The notes beneath the pieces were generated by a model that saw nothing but the letters and a program-made list of their open reading frames with translations, made no database searches and was not told the DNA's origin. A DNA stretch of 5,988 nt from Anaerolineae bacterium (GTDB lineage Bacteria > Chloroflexota > Anaerolineae > JAFGEY01): contig JAFGJF010000261.1 in NCBI GenBank assembly GCA_016929205.1, positions 1 through 5,988 of the forward strand, in the 5' to 3' direction. This document shows positions 5,656 to 5,988 of this stretch, piece after piece; the first letter of the stretch is position 1, and every line of letters begins with the position of its first letter. A program made the position numbers and the translations under genes.

Positions 5656-5988
5656 ATGGGCTATTACGCCCGTTCCGACCTGTTCCCGATCGAGGAGAGT
5701 TATGCCCTGGTGCGGCAGCTCCAGCCGCAGGCGCTGATCGCTTTCAAGCAGGGCGCGAACGGCGACGAAGACTTTGCCTCGCCGGAACGGCACGGACATT
5801 CCCTGGCCGACCGGGTGCGCGAGCAGATCGGCGAGCAGGCAGCCGAGGTCGCGGGCCGCGCCTGGGCCAAGAACGAAGACAAGCACAACGAGATTTGTGA
5901 TACGCTCCAGCCCGGCGCCTGGGGCTACACCAAAGCGGATGACGGCGAGCACCACACGCCCGAAGAGGTATGGCAGATGGTGGCTGCC
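5656..5988 (+). CDS. N-terminally truncated second GH29 fucosidase-like protein (partial, runs off the right edge)
   Basis: The 111 visible residues align with the second half of the fucosidase barrel. YALVRQLQPQALIAFKQG (16-33) matches LVEMIRELQPQILINNRLG, SPERH (42-46) matches TPEHH, and NEICDTLQPGAWGY (78-91) matches WESCQVTTWRLWGY. The stretch resembles the C-terminal part of GH29 homologues in which I remember a WFDG nucleophile motif directly before G-x-Y-x-R-x-D-L-F-P. Here the protein starts at MGYYARSDLFP, so the nucleophile strand and everything before it (about 175 residues in the neighbour) are absent. E44 is a possible acid/base. No family-like sequence is seen upstream in this frame, which is occupied by the fucosidase gene in another frame. 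It could be a decayed paralogue, a deletion scar, a real short non-catalytic protein, or an assembly error. The end of the gene lies outside the window. Confidence 0.65.
   Translation, partial: MGYYARSDLFPIEESYALVRQLQPQALIAFKQGANGDEDFASPERHGHSLADRVREQIGEQAAEVAGRAWAKNEDKHNEICDTLQPGAWGYTKADDGEHHTPEEVWQMVAA

Noticed and set aside
4269..5657. A 462-codon open frame on the minus strand opposite the fucosidase gene
   Set aside because: It is nearly co-extensive with a well-supported GH29 gene and rich in Arg, Gly and Ala as expected for antisense of GC-rich code; no motif supports it.

Overview
The window looks like part of a glycan-degradation locus from a GC-rich, free-living bacterium. The best guess is a Chloroflexota member (Anaerolineae/Caldilineae-like). 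That guess rests on the long secreted beta-helix protein ending in a short ...YTIYLPLAARE tail, a C-terminal style I associate from memory with secreted Chloroflexota proteins, and on the mixture of glycosidase types. No marker gene is present, so the taxonomy is inference.

Layout, left to right. (1) Positions 1-81, minus strand, hold the first 27 codons of a gene whose N-terminus resembles DUF2961/GH172 proteins, with a clear ribosome binding site. (2) Positions 82-365 form a gap that carries a good sigma-70-type promoter on the minus strand (314-342). Between that promoter and the gene lies a 103-bp element bounded by perfect 18-bp inverted repeats and flanked by AAGC on both sides, which looks like a MITE or dispersed palindromic repeat. 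(3) Positions 366-3809, minus strand, encode a 1147-residue secreted protein built as two copies of [parallel beta-helix + choice-of-anchor-Q-like end + DUF11-like Ig-fold domain]. (4) Positions 3810-4295 are a divergent intergenic region. It holds three copies of a composite element made of two hairpins joined by a 10-11 nt linker; the stems differ between copies but stay paired. A bulged GC-rich hairpin and a plausible promoter for the next gene follow. (5) Positions 4296-5645, plus strand, encode a complete cytoplasmic GH29 alpha-L-fucosidase. (6) Positions 5656-5988, plus strand, running off the window, encode a second GH29-like protein that begins just after the point where the catalytic nucleophile should be. 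It has a good ribosome binding site of its own and looks N-terminally truncated.

Taken together: the secreted beta-helix protein may bind or act on an extracellular polysaccharide, while the GH29 enzyme (no signal peptide) would remove fucose from imported oligosaccharides. The GH172-like protein would act on another sugar linkage. No transporter or regulator is visible in the window, so the pathway is inferred from gene content only. The least explained structure is the set of paired hairpins between the two divergent genes.
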